From an uncultured Oscillospiraceae bacterium (GTDB lineage: Bacteria; Bacillota; Clostridia; Oscillospirales; Oscillospiraceae), in contig CAAENU010000110.1 in NCBI GenBank assembly GCA_900757415.1, positions 1 through 14,812 on the forward strand: a stretch of 14,812 nt of DNA. Direction: 5' to 3'. Below the pieces are notes generated by a model, which was not told the origin of the DNA, searched no databases, and worked only from the letters and a program-made list of their open reading frames with translations. Both the position numbers and the translations under genes were made by a program. How positions within the stretch are numbered: the first letter of the stretch is position 1; each line of letters starts with the position of its first letter. This document shows, piece after piece, positions 1 to 6,709 of this stretch.

Positions 1-317
1 CCGGCCCAGGCGGAAAAGCCGAGAATGACCGACTTTAACCCTATACGGGCCGCAAGCGCAGGTTCGGCACCGGCTGCGTCACCGAGATCAACGACCATCT
101 GTTTGAAGGCCGCTACTCTCCCAAATGGCCCGACGGTAAAAAGCACGCCCGCAATGTCTATGCCCACACCCGCGAGGAGTGCGAGGAGAAGCTGAAGGTA
201 CTGATCGTGGAGATGAAGGCAGAGATTGCGGAAGCGCAACGACTGAAGGACAAGGGCAAAGGTGATGGGCGACCAATAGAGGGGAAGAAAGGCAAGCAGA
301 GAAATAAAAGCAAGTAA
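1..317 (+). pseudogene. C-terminal part of a mobile-element DNA-binding protein (integrase-arm-like domain), apparently frameshifted
   Basis: The window opens inside this gene. From base 39 the frame ending at the TAA at 315-317 reads YTGRKRRFGTGCVTEINDHL, then FEGRYSP...DGKKHARNVYAHTREECEEKL and a Lys-rich tail. The basic start, the beta-strand pattern G-x-V...FEGRYSP...GKK, the NVYA-T-REE turn and the following helix resemble the arm-type DNA-binding domain of Tn916/phage-type tyrosine integrases. In the same frame a stop lies at 36-38. The frame from base 1 instead reads PAQAEKPRMTDFNP, which resembles the end of an excisionase-like helix-turn-helix domain and joins sensibly to YTGRKRR if one C is restored in the C run at 39-41. 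I therefore read one protein broken by a 1-base deletion, or a sequencing error. No catalytic recombinase residues are in view. The role in excision, integration or regulation of a mobile element is inferred from family resemblance only. Confidence 0.5.
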
Positions 318-324
318 ACCAAAG

Positions 325-366
325 AGTCTCCCAATGTTATAACTGATCTTCGCACATCGGGAGACT
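325..366. terminator. Convergent hairpin between the mobile-element gene and the three-gene operon
   Basis: Arms AGTCTCCC (325-332) and GGGAGACT (359-366) pair perfectly. After one mismatch, ATGT (334-337) pairs with ACAT (354-357). The plus-strand side continues TTTCT; the minus-strand side has CTTT. The hairpin lies between two converging genes, so it could end transcription in both directions, but the T tracts are short. Confidence 0.5.
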
Positions 367-397
367 TTCTGTGCGTACAATCAACAGCACAATTTGG

Positions 398-1501
398 TTA
401 GGCTTCTTGTTGGCTTCTGGTTCGTTCGGCAAGAAGATTGCCATAAATCTCTGCTATCACGCTGTGAAAATACTGAAGAATAGTCTCTTGGTCATCAGGA
501 AGCATTGGACGCTTATATGTACGCTCATCGTCTACTTCGTACGTGGATATAATGCTTACTTCCAAGAGCAATTCGTCACTGTTAAAAGAAATATCCAGTA
601 GAAGTTTAATCGCATCTCTCTTGTGCTCAAACATTATGGTTGCTTTCGGGAAAAAATATCCGCGGTTCACTGCGTCAACAACGATTGGATTAGTTCTTAA
701 CCCAGAACCAGAGAACAGAGCAGATTCAATGCCTGTTAAGAAGTTATTTTCTATTTCTTCAACTTCTGCGTCTTCGTCCGGAATGTCTTCTGTCTCGGAC
801 ATTTGAACCTTTATATTTTTCACTGCCTCAATTTTCCAATCGCTGAAATTGTATGTAAATAAACGATCAAATAATCCTATACGTTCTTCTGTGGTTAATG
901 GCTGCAATGAAATTTGTTTTGGAGTTTCAAATTTTTTAGATGTGCTAACTGCATTAGTGAAAATCTTCTTAGCCATCTGCACACTGCTTCTGTCATCAAA
1001 AATTACATCTATGATAACCTTTCCGCTTTCTTCAAAAGCGTCAAAAGAGAAACGATGTGAGACAACATCCATTAATTTTACTCGACCTTTTCGCTTTTTC
1101 TTGTATTCTACAATTGCTTTTAAATGAGATCCGCCATTTTGAACCGAAAAGCCCTCGAAAGAAACATCTTGATGATGAGCGATTTCTGCTCTATATGTTG
1201 ATATTAACGAAATGAATTCATTAAAGTAGCCTTCATCAAGAGAACCATCTTCCGTATCTGTTTCATTCAATGAGATACGAAAAGACTTTTTATAATTCTT
1301 GTAGTCTTCCATGAGTTGGGAGAAACGATTAATATCAGCATAGCCCCAATAGAATAAATGTGCAGCGTTAATGACAGCATTTCTATCTGCGGACAACAGC
1401 AAGATTCCGTTTTCTTTGCAAATTTGCTTAATGGCAGTCATAGACAATTCACTGCTTAAAGCTTCCTTTAAGGAGTTTTTATCAGGGTAACTTGAAATCA
1501 C
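398..1501 (-). CDS. Uncharacterised 367-residue protein, last gene of the AT-rich three-gene operon
   Basis: I do not recognise this family. The start is a GTG at 1501-1499 that shares one base with the TAG of the gene before it (TAGTG), with AGGAGG about 10 nt upstream inside that gene, so translation is almost certainly coupled. Residues about 20-64 (SMTAIKQICKENGILLLSAD followed by an aromatic helix with HLFYWGY) look like a small helical domain reminiscent of SAP/HeH or winged-helix modules. The remainder is mixed alpha/beta with KKKRKGR near residue 136 and an acidic stretch (ETEDIPDEDAEVEEIE) near 240. There is no signal peptide or membrane segment, so it is probably cytosolic. AT-rich composition and coupling to a nuclease candidate suggest it is the partner subunit of that nuclease. 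A GapS4b-like partner is one idea, but I have only loose N-terminal resemblance to support it. Confidence 0.85.
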   Translation of the reverse strand: MISSYPDKNSLKEALSSELSMTAIKQICKENGILLLSADRNAVINAAHLFYWGYADINRFSQLMEDYKNYKKSFRISLNETDTEDGSLDEGYFNEFISLISTYRAEIAHHQDVSFEGFSVQNGGSHLKAIVEYKKKRKGRVKLMDVVSHRFSFDAFEESGKVIIDVIFDDRSSVQMAKKIFTNAVSTSKKFETPKQISLQPLTTEERIGLFDRLFTYNFSDWKIEAVKNIKVQMSETEDIPDEDAEVEEIENNFLTGIESALFSGSGLRTNPIVVDAVNRGYFFPKATIMFEHKRDAIKLLLDISFNSDELLLEVSIISTYEVDDERTYKRPMLPDDQETILQYFHSVIAEIYGNLLAERTRSQQEA

Positions 1502-2460
1502 TATTCTGAAACCTCCTCAAAATTGATTATGTTATCTGGAATGTGAGTCATCCCATCATACACATCGAGGTACTTTATGCATACGCTGGAAGGAGCGTCT
1601 AAATCGCCGCTAATCTGCCCCTCTATTTTACGCTTAAATTCAGCGACGGTTTGACGTATAGGGGTTTCACGCTCAAATAAATAAAAAATGTACTCTTGTG
1701 CATCTTGCAAATTAAGCTGTTTAATCATATCGTACATAAACTCAAGTGATTGCAGAGAGGCTTTTTCAAAGCAAAAAACAATAAGCTGATCTTTGATTTC
1801 AGATACTCGAGAATTTCTCACTTCAGATTTTGCTTGCGCAAAAATAAATTTTGAATACAAATGAGTAAGTGTAACATGATCTGCTTTTACGAAGTTTGTA
1901 CCCAAAGTAGGAACATTAGGATAAACGAACTTGAACTCTGAACATGTACGACGCAATTCGTTAATTGTGTTTATCAGAGAACACCATCGTAGAATTTCAT
2001 AATTAGAAGCAATGTACAAATTACAACTGTATTTTTTACTGCCAACCGAAATAGCTTTTACTCTCTCCCTAAATTTATCAAGGTCGAAAGTATCATTTGC
2101 CCAACACATAATGATTGCATTTTTAATCGGCGCAGTTGAGAGACTTTGTAAAGTGTCTGATACTTGAGCACATTCCATGCATTCCGTAACTTGCTTTATC
2201 CATTTCTTCATATTAGCAGTTGTAATACTGTCGAATTCCCAGCACTTTGACTCAACTAATATGCCTTGCTCACTTTGCTCATATGGATCGTAATAGGTAA
2301 AGAAAGAATCAATGCCATGTCCTTGGCCTTTTCGCGCAGGATGCCGTGTACAGCTAATGTCGAAATTTGTTGAACCATGCTGTGACCAGCCCAATTGCTT
2401 GAATATTGCCACACTTTCTCGAGTCCAATGTTCGCCAGTTGCATTCTGATTTTCAGGCAT
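1501..2460 (-). CDS. PD-(D/E)xK-like nuclease candidate, middle gene of the three-gene operon
   Basis: This 319-residue protein has the hallmarks of a PD-(D/E)xK restriction-like fold near its N terminus: GEHWTRE (residues 9-15, helix with acidic residues), GHGID with Asp51, a strand FFTYYDP, then GILVESKCW with Glu70 and Lys72 forming ExK. The following helix has KKWIKQVTECMECAQ. The remaining 200 residues are helical and have no motif I know. I chose the ATG at 2460 because AGGAGG is 8 nt upstream; a TTG two codons earlier is open but directly abuts the Shine-Dalgarno. The gap to the preceding gene is 13 nt and its stop sits in TAAGGAGG. The order of motifs (GW..., N-x-DI-x-C, HGID, then VxxK and a later MEC) reminds me of GapS4a of the two-gene GAPS4 phage-defence system, but that is recall, not a search. 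DNA or RNA could be the substrate. Confidence 0.8.
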   Translation of the reverse strand: MPENQNATGEHWTRESVAIFKQLGWSQHGSTNFDISCTRHPARKGQGHGIDSFFTYYDPYEQSEQGILVESKCWEFDSITTANMKKWIKQVTECMECAQVSDTLQSLSTAPIKNAIIMCWANDTFDLDKFRERVKAISVGSKKYSCNLYIASNYEILRWCSLINTINELRRTCSEFKFVYPNVPTLGTNFVKADHVTLTHLYSKFIFAQAKSEVRNSRVSEIKDQLIVFCFEKASLQSLEFMYDMIKQLNLQDAQEYIFYLFERETPIRQTVAEFKRKIEGQISGDLDAPSSVCIKYLDVYDGMTHIPDNIINFEEVSE

Positions 2461-2473
2461 TGCCAATCCCTCC

Positions 2474-3142
2474 TTATAGCCCTAATTTAAGAGTGCGGAT
2501 AAACTCAATATCAATGTCGTCAAATCCTTTATATACAGAAATCGCACCACTCTTATAAAACACCACTGAGTAGGTTTCTTCCAATAGAAGTGTTGTTGAG
2601 AAACTCACAATTTGAGTTTCATATTTTTTCAACAACTCTTCCGTTTTTGAGTAATTCGATAAATTCAATACGCAGTTACCTATGATGTCATCAAAAAACA
2701 CATAATCATTGATTCTAACCTTGTTCACCTTATATTGAATACCAGCAGCCGCACATGCAATTAAAGCTTTGATGGGGTTAATATAAAGATCAGCAATAGA
2801 GGTTTTGTACTTAGTTATCTTGCCGATGGCTTCAATTATCCGAGTACACTTTACCTTGTTGCCTAAAATATCTAAGGTGTGTCTTTGGTGATCGATAAAG
2901 AATGGTACCGTCTCAATTCGTTTTAATTTGATTTCTTCAATTTCTCCTGTTTCAGGGTTGTAAATGCTTTGCGAGTAAGAAATTTCATAGTAATATACAG
3001 CTTTGATGTATTCAGAAGTAGCTTCTATGACGTGGAAACCATCGCCCTTTTCGGAATCAAATGTAGAATTTAAAATCTCATTTAATAGTAATTCATATTG
3101 CTGTGAATCTTGGTAAAACTGTTTGAATATGATACTCTGCAT
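2474..3142 (-). CDS. Uncharacterised 222-residue protein, first gene of the three-gene operon
   Basis: I do not recognise this protein. It starts MQSIIFKQFYQDSQQYELLL. The ATG at 3142 is chosen because AGGGGGGA lies about 5 nt upstream and because the best promoter (3231-3259) lies inside the longer open frame that begins at 3250, which therefore cannot be the translated start. The protein is soluble, with no signal peptide or membrane helix. Residues about 34-100 form several beta strands broken by a turn with YNPETGEIEE, then ETVPFFIDHQRHTLDILG and a helix CTRIIEAIGKI. This strand-helix layout loosely recalls RdgC-like or sensor-type beta folds, at low confidence. A short segment IACAAAGIQYKVNKVRI sits mid-protein. 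Being first in the operon, upstream of the nuclease candidate, it could be a sensor, inhibitor or specificity component. That is inference only. Confidence 0.82.
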   Translation of the reverse strand: MQSIIFKQFYQDSQQYELLLNEILNSTFDSEKGDGFHVIEATSEYIKAVYYYEISYSQSIYNPETGEIEEIKLKRIETVPFFIDHQRHTLDILGNKVKCTRIIEAIGKITKYKTSIADLYINPIKALIACAAAGIQYKVNKVRINDYVFFDDIIGNCVLNLSNYSKTEELLKKYETQIVSFSTTLLLEETYSVVFYKSGAISVYKGFDDIDIEFIRTLKLGL

Positions 3143-3230
3143 TATAGTCCCCCCTGAATATGTTTTGGCCATAGGAAGTATAAAAGACATACAATCTGAA
3201 GCCTCAAGAGTGTAAAATTCTATTAAAAAT

Positions 3231-3259
3231 ATTATACTGCAATTCAGCAAAAATTACAA
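3231..3259 (-). promoter_or_regulatory. Predicted sigma-A promoter of the three-gene operon
   Basis: On the minus strand the -35 TTGTAA (3254-3259) is separated by 17 nt from a perfect -10 TATAAT (3231-3236). Transcription would begin near 3224, giving a leader of about 80 nt before the ATG at 3142. No other gene lies between this promoter and the tRNA terminator, so the operon has its own promoter. Confidence 0.7.
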
Positions 3260-3337
3260 TATTAAGTCTGCACTTGCCGAAATTATATGTTAAGAATAAC
3301 GAGTTCAATGTTTGCGCCGCAATAGACAAAGAATAAG

Positions 3338-3374
3338 AAAAAGCCCTCTGAAATCAACGATTTCAGAGGGCTTT
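3338..3374 (-). terminator. Rho-independent terminator of tRNA-Pro
   Basis: GCCCTCTGAAATC (3343-3355) pairs perfectly with GATTTCAGAGGGC (3359-3371) over a 3-nt loop. It is flanked by AAAAA and TTTT, so minus-strand transcription reads a 13-bp stem followed by TTTTTC. It begins immediately after the CCA of the tRNA. The symmetric A/T flanks mean it could also stop plus-strand transcription. Confidence 0.9.
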
Positions 3375-3450
3375 TGGTCCGAGTAGTGCGGCTCGAACGC
3401 ACGGTCTCCTGGTCCCAAACCAGGCGCGATACCAACTTCGCTATACCCGG
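3375..3450 (-). tRNA. tRNA-Pro (anticodon UGG), CCA encoded
   Basis: The minus strand folds as a full cloverleaf of 76 nt. The acceptor is CCGGGTA/TACTCGG (one G-T pair) with discriminator A and encoded CCA at 3377-3375. The D stem is GCGA/TCGC with AGTTGGTA in the loop. The anticodon stem is CCTGG/CCAGG with loop TTTGGGA, anticodon TGG, so it decodes proline CCN. The T arm is GTGCG/CGCAC with loop TTCGAGC. A terminator follows directly and a promoter lies about 11 nt upstream of its 5' end. The gene marks the border between the GC-rich chromosome on the right and the AT-rich accessory segment on the left. Confidence 0.95.
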
Positions 3451-3467
3451 ATATTCACTTTTCTGTC

Positions 3468-3496
3468 ATGATACCACGGCGAGCGGTAAAAATAAA
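3468..3496 (-). promoter_or_regulatory. Predicted promoter of tRNA-Pro
   Basis: On the minus strand TTTATT (3491-3496) is 17 nt upstream of TATCAT (3468-3473), putting the start near 3461, about 11 nt before the tRNA. The same GTGGTATCATG element recurs in both upstream repeat units (about 3690-3696 and 3915-3921), supporting it as the functional -10. The -35 is weak, though a poor -35 is tolerable with stable-RNA promoters. Confidence 0.55.
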
Positions 3497-3636
3497 GTTT
3501 TTTCTGTCTGTGGTCATTTATGTGGTCAAAGGCGATTTTGTGCCGCTTTCTGCAATCGGGGAAAATCCCGCAAATGCAGGCGTCGCAAGGCTTTGCGGCG
3601 TTTCACCTTGCCCTGTCCCGGATACCGCCACGGCAC

Positions 3637-3674
3637 TCCCAAACCAGGCGCGATACCAACTTCGCTATACCCGG
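3637..3674 (-). pseudogene. tRNA-Pro 5'-half copy 1 (nucleotides 1-38)
   Basis: It is identical to nucleotides 1-38 of the intact tRNA-Pro, from the acceptor 5' strand through the anticodon loop TTTGGGA. The next base pairs of the anticodon stem are missing: the sequence continues GTGCC rather than CCAGG. It cannot fold as a tRNA. It retains a TATCAT -10 upstream, so a short RNA could in principle be made. Confidence 0.8.
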
Positions 3675-3859
3675 ATATTCAATTTCTGCCATGATACCAC
3701 GGCGAGGGGTAAAAATAAAGATTTTTCTGTCTGTGGTCATTCCTGTGGTCAAAGGCGATTTTGTGCCGTTTTCGGCAACCGGAGGAAAACCCGCTATCGC
3801 CCGTGCCGCAAGGCATTCCGGGTTTTTGTCCAAGCCGCGCATGGATAGGGTCTACGCAC

Positions 3860-3897
3860 TCCCAAACTAGGCGCGATACCAACTTCGCTATACCCGG
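3860..3897 (-). pseudogene. tRNA-Pro 5'-half copy 2 (nucleotides 1-38)
   Basis: It matches nucleotides 1-38 of the intact tRNA with a single change in the 5' anticodon stem (CCTAG for CCTGG on the minus strand). It ends at exactly the same base as the other copy. Its upstream region has TTGTTT, 16 nt, TATCAT, a slightly better -35 than that of the intact gene. Confidence 0.8.
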
Positions 3898-3996
3898 ATA
3901 TTCAGTTTTCTGCCATGATACCACGGCGGAGAGGAAAAACAAGGATTTTCTGTCTGTGGTCATTTTACATTTCTCCCATCCTACCATGCCGCGCGG

Positions 3997-4047
3997 AAAA
4001 AAGCAACAGGAAGCGGGCGATTTTCTGCCCGCTTTCTGCTGCTTTTT
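3997..4047 (-). terminator. Rho-independent terminator after the sensor kinase
   Basis: AAGCAACAGGAAGCGGGC (4001-4018) pairs with GCCCGCTTTCTGCTGCTT (4027-4044), with two mismatch/wobble positions, over an 8-nt loop. On the minus strand the stem is followed by a run of six T. It lies 18 nt beyond the kinase stop and separates the two-component operon from the tRNA promoters. Confidence 0.88.
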
Positions 4048-4064
4048 GTATCGTTCTCTCGCTG

Positions 4065-6017
4065 TCAGTCCTGCTGGACCAGCGGCAGCGTTACATCTGC
4101 TCGGAACAGATCTGCGTCGATGGACAGCCGGAACGTGCCGCCCATCAGCTGCACAAGGCTTCGCACGATGGAAAGCCCCAGCCCGCTGCCCTCTGTGTGG
4201 CGGGAGGCGTCCCCGCGCACAAAGCGCTCCATCAGCTCGTCGGGGGAGATGTTCAACTCTGCCCGTGACACATTCTTGAAACTCAGGGTCATCTGCCCGT
4301 CGGACACCACGCCGGACACGTAGACGCGGGTCTCCGGCATGGCGTATTTGCAGATGTTGGATACCAGATTGTCCATGACGCGGCTGAGCAGCTTGCTGTC
4401 GGCGGCCACCACGGGCTGCCCCTCCGGCGACTGGGTCACCAGCGCCAGATGGCAGTCCGCCAGTCGATCCTGATACTCGCCGGCGATCTGGCTGAACAGC
4501 ACACTCACATCTATGGGCTGCACGTCCACCGGCAGCGCGCCGGAGGACGCCTTGGACGCCTCCACCAGATCCTCCGTCAGCTTCTTCAGCCGCTTGCTCT
4601 GCCGGTCCAGCACCGCAATGTACTCCTGGGCGGCGGGGGAGGGGATGTCCTCTTTCTTCAGCAGATCCACGTAGTTGACAATGGAGGTCAGCGGCGTCTT
4701 GATGTCGTGAGACACGTTGGTGATCAGCTCCGTTTTCATCCGCTCGGCGCGCATCTGCTCCTGCACGGCGCTCTCCATGCCGCTTTGCAGCCGGTTCATG
4801 GCCTGCCCGTACCGCCGGAAGGCGCCGAACAGCCGCTTGGTGTCCACCGGCGTGGACAGGTCGCCCTCTGACAGCTGCTTGCCGTTTTTCTCCAGCGTCC
4901 GCAGGTTCAGGGCGATGGCCAGCACCGCCAGCAGCTCCACGAGCTTCAGCACCAGAAAATACTCTCCGTAGTAATTCATCTGATACAGTCCGATCTCCAG
5001 CAGCGCCAGCCCCAGCCCCACCAGCGCCGTTTTCCACACCAGCGGGATGCCGGTAACGATGCGCCACAGCCACAGGGTCACGCCTCGCAGGATGCGCCAC
5101 AGCAGCCGCAGCACCCGGGCGGTCAGGGAACCGCGGATGACGGTGCCGGCTTTGCACTGGGCGGCAAAGACGCACAGGAACAGCAGCATGACCGGTATCA
5201 GCGCTGCACAGAAAAGAACCCGCCCCCATTCTGAATAGAAGGCGTCCCATCCGATGAAGAAGGCGCTTAGCAGCGCCAGCGCGAACACGTCGGCGGGGAT
5301 CTTGTCCAGCCATGTCAGGTGGATATCCTCGCGGCCATGCCAGTGCCCGGCGGAAGCCATGGAGAAGCCGAAGCAGAACAGCGTCAGCAGGCCGCACAGC
5401 ACCGTGAGAAAAATGGTCAGACCGGTATGCGTCAGCAGCCATGAGCAGACCAGATAGGAGTAGCTGGGGGCTTGACCGCTTTTCTCCAGCAGGGTAGCAG
5501 TGATGGCGACCTGAATGGAGGTAAGACCCGTGCTTTCCGACAGGTGGTAGACATACAGCTCCTGCGTGTCATACAGCAGCTTGTCGCTCTCCGTCAGATC
5601 AAAGTTGGCCAGATATGTCTCGCCAGTGTCCGGGTCGGATACGACAAGCCGGCAGGAGGAGAGCTCCCGGGAGAATGCATCGGCAAACAGCCGGGGCAGC
5701 TCCGACAAAAGCTGCTGGGCGGCTTCCGGGTTATATTCGGCGGAGTCGGCCGCGTCCGTGTTGACGAAGTAGTACGACTTGTCCAGCAGCCCTACGCTGT
5801 CCAGCTGGGCGCAGAGATAGTCGTTGGCCATACTGAGACTGTCGTAGCACTGCTCCTGATACAGGGTCTGCCGCAGGTATGCGCCGTCGTCCAGAAAGAC
5901 GTTGTAGCTGACCAGTATGCCAATGCCGATGCCGCCCAGCACGGTCAGACCGCCCAACACCAGCGTCAGCACGAAGGCAGCGGCCTTGGCCCAGGCCTTG
6001 TCCAGCCATTTTCTCAC
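4065..6017 (-). CDS. Membrane sensor histidine kinase
   Basis: This 650-residue kinase autophosphorylates on His437 and passes the phosphate to the response regulator encoded just upstream. A first membrane segment (about 12-37) is followed by an extracytoplasmic region of about 150 residues (40-193). Further membrane segments lie near 198-222, 243-260, 264-286 and 325-372. The cytoplasmic part carries the H box TNVSHDIKTPLTS (433-445), the N box MDNLVSNICKYA (548-559), and ERFVRGDASR (597-606) followed by the G box GSGLGLSIVRS (610-620). The GTG start overlaps the regulator's TGA by 4 nt (GTGA), so the pair is translationally coupled. The multi-pass arrangement and catalytic core resemble VanS-like and related Firmicutes envelope-sensing kinases. 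The signal is unknown. A strong terminator follows. Confidence 0.95.
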   Translation of the reverse strand: MRKWLDKAWAKAAAFVLTLVLGGLTVLGGIGIGILVSYNVFLDDGAYLRQTLYQEQCYDSLSMANDYLCAQLDSVGLLDKSYYFVNTDAADSAEYNPEAAQQLLSELPRLFADAFSRELSSCRLVVSDPDTGETYLANFDLTESDKLLYDTQELYVYHLSESTGLTSIQVAITATLLEKSGQAPSYSYLVCSWLLTHTGLTIFLTVLCGLLTLFCFGFSMASAGHWHGREDIHLTWLDKIPADVFALALLSAFFIGWDAFYSEWGRVLFCAALIPVMLLFLCVFAAQCKAGTVIRGSLTARVLRLLWRILRGVTLWLWRIVTGIPLVWKTALVGLGLALLEIGLYQMNYYGEYFLVLKLVELLAVLAIALNLRTLEKNGKQLSEGDLSTPVDTKRLFGAFRRYGQAMNRLQSGMESAVQEQMRAERMKTELITNVSHDIKTPLTSIVNYVDLLKKEDIPSPAAQEYIAVLDRQSKRLKKLTEDLVEASKASSGALPVDVQPIDVSVLFSQIAGEYQDRLADCHLALVTQSPEGQPVVAADSKLLSRVMDNLVSNICKYAMPETRVYVSGVVSDGQMTLSFKNVSRAELNISPDELMERFVRGDASRHTEGSGLGLSIVRSLVQLMGGTFRLSIDADLFRADVTLPLVQQD

Positions 6018-6709
6018 TTGATACCGCCCTCCATTTTATAGCCTTTTCCCCAGACTACCTTGATGTACCGCGGCTCTGAGGGGTTGATCTCGATCTTCTC
6101 CCGCAGGTGCCGGATGTGGACGGCGATGGCGCCGGCGGCGTTGAGGGGCACGTCGTCCCACACACGGCGGTAAATCTCGCTGGGGGAGAACACGGTGCCC
6201 GCGTTCTTCATGAGAAAGCGCAGAATGTCGTACTCCTTGGGGGTCAGTGCGGCATTTTCACCGTCCACGGTCACGGCCTTGGCGTTGTCGTCCAGCCGGA
6301 TACCGCCGATGACCAGCGTGCTGGGCTGCACCGTGCCGCCGCCCAGCTGGAGATAGCGCCGCAGCTGGGACCGCACACGGGCCAGCAGCTCCACGGGGTT
6401 GAAGGGCTTGGTGATGTAGTCATCCGCCCCCACGTTGAGACCCAGCACCTTGTCGGTGTCCTCGCTCTTGGCCGTCAGCAGGATCACCGGCACGTTGCTG
6501 GTCTGGCGCAGCTGCGCCATGGCGGTGAGCCCGTCCATCACCGGCATCATGATGTCCATCAGGATGAGGTGTACCTCCTCCCGGGCAGCCACAGCCAGCG
6601 CTTCTTTCCCATTGTAGGCCTTCAGCACGCGATAGCCCTCCGCCGTCAGATAGATCTCCAGTGCCGAAACAATATCCTGCTCATCGTCACAGACAAGAAT
6701 GGTATACAT
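6014..6709 (-). CDS. OmpR/PhoB-family response regulator
   Basis: The protein has 231 residues. The receiver domain (1-120) has the acidic pair Asp9-Asp10, phosphoacceptor Asp52 (LILMDIMMP), Thr79 and Lys101 (DYITKPF). The C-terminal winged helix (about 130-228) shows LTPKEYDILRFLMKNAG, SPSEIYRRVW, the recognition-helix region AIAVHIRHLREKIE and the wing YIKVVWGKGYKM. This is standard for dimeric regulators that bind direct repeats with about 11-bp spacing. The ATG at 6709 has AAAGGAGG 8 nt upstream. The kinase gene follows with a 4-nt overlap. The upstream glycosyltransferase gene ends only 68 nt away on the same strand, and a set of 11-bp-spaced repeats lies at that gene's promoter, so the glycosyltransferase is a plausible target. 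Confidence 0.96.
   Translation of the reverse strand: MYTILVCDDEQDIVSALEIYLTAEGYRVLKAYNGKEALAVAAREEVHLILMDIMMPVMDGLTAMAQLRQTSNVPVILLTAKSEDTDKVLGLNVGADDYITKPFNPVELLARVRSQLRRYLQLGGGTVQPSTLVIGGIRLDDNAKAVTVDGENAALTPKEYDILRFLMKNAGTVFSPSEIYRRVWDDVPLNAAGAIAVHIRHLREKIEINPSEPRYIKVVWGKGYKMEGGIK

Larger units (their letters stand above)
3413..3977 (-). repeat. Three tandem diverged repeats of the tRNA-Pro 5' half plus its promoter region
   Basis: The block that begins at the anticodon loop (TCCCAAAC on the plus strand) recurs at 3413, 3637 and 3860, a period of 224 and 223 bp. Within each unit the 38-nt tRNA 5' half is nearly invariant. The next roughly 100 nt (promoter, TCTGTCTGTGGTCAT, then CAAAGGCGATTTTGTGCCG) are well conserved between units 1 and 2. 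The distal roughly 80 nt have diverged. The unit nearest the kinase gene keeps similarity only to about 3966 and is truncated. This 614-bp stretch between the tRNA and the kinase gene holds no coding sequence I can support. Confidence 0.85.

Noticed and set aside
371..1127. Small plus-strand frames opposite the 367-residue gene
   Set aside because: No ribosome binding site or recognisable motif; the minus-strand gene is supported by coupling to its neighbour.
3143..3250. A 36-residue N-terminal extension of the first operon gene
   Set aside because: The predicted promoter and start site lie within it, and the strong AGGGGGGA lies before the ATG at 3142.
3413..3977. CRISPR array
   Set aside because: Three long, diverging units of about 224 bp that contain a tRNA half and promoter do not have the short repeat-spacer form, and no cas gene is present.
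3679..5442. A 587-codon minus-strand frame overlapping the kinase gene and the repeat region
   Set aside because: Arg/Ala-rich low-complexity translation in a frame shifted relative to the well-supported kinase; it also runs through the tRNA-half repeats and a strong terminator.
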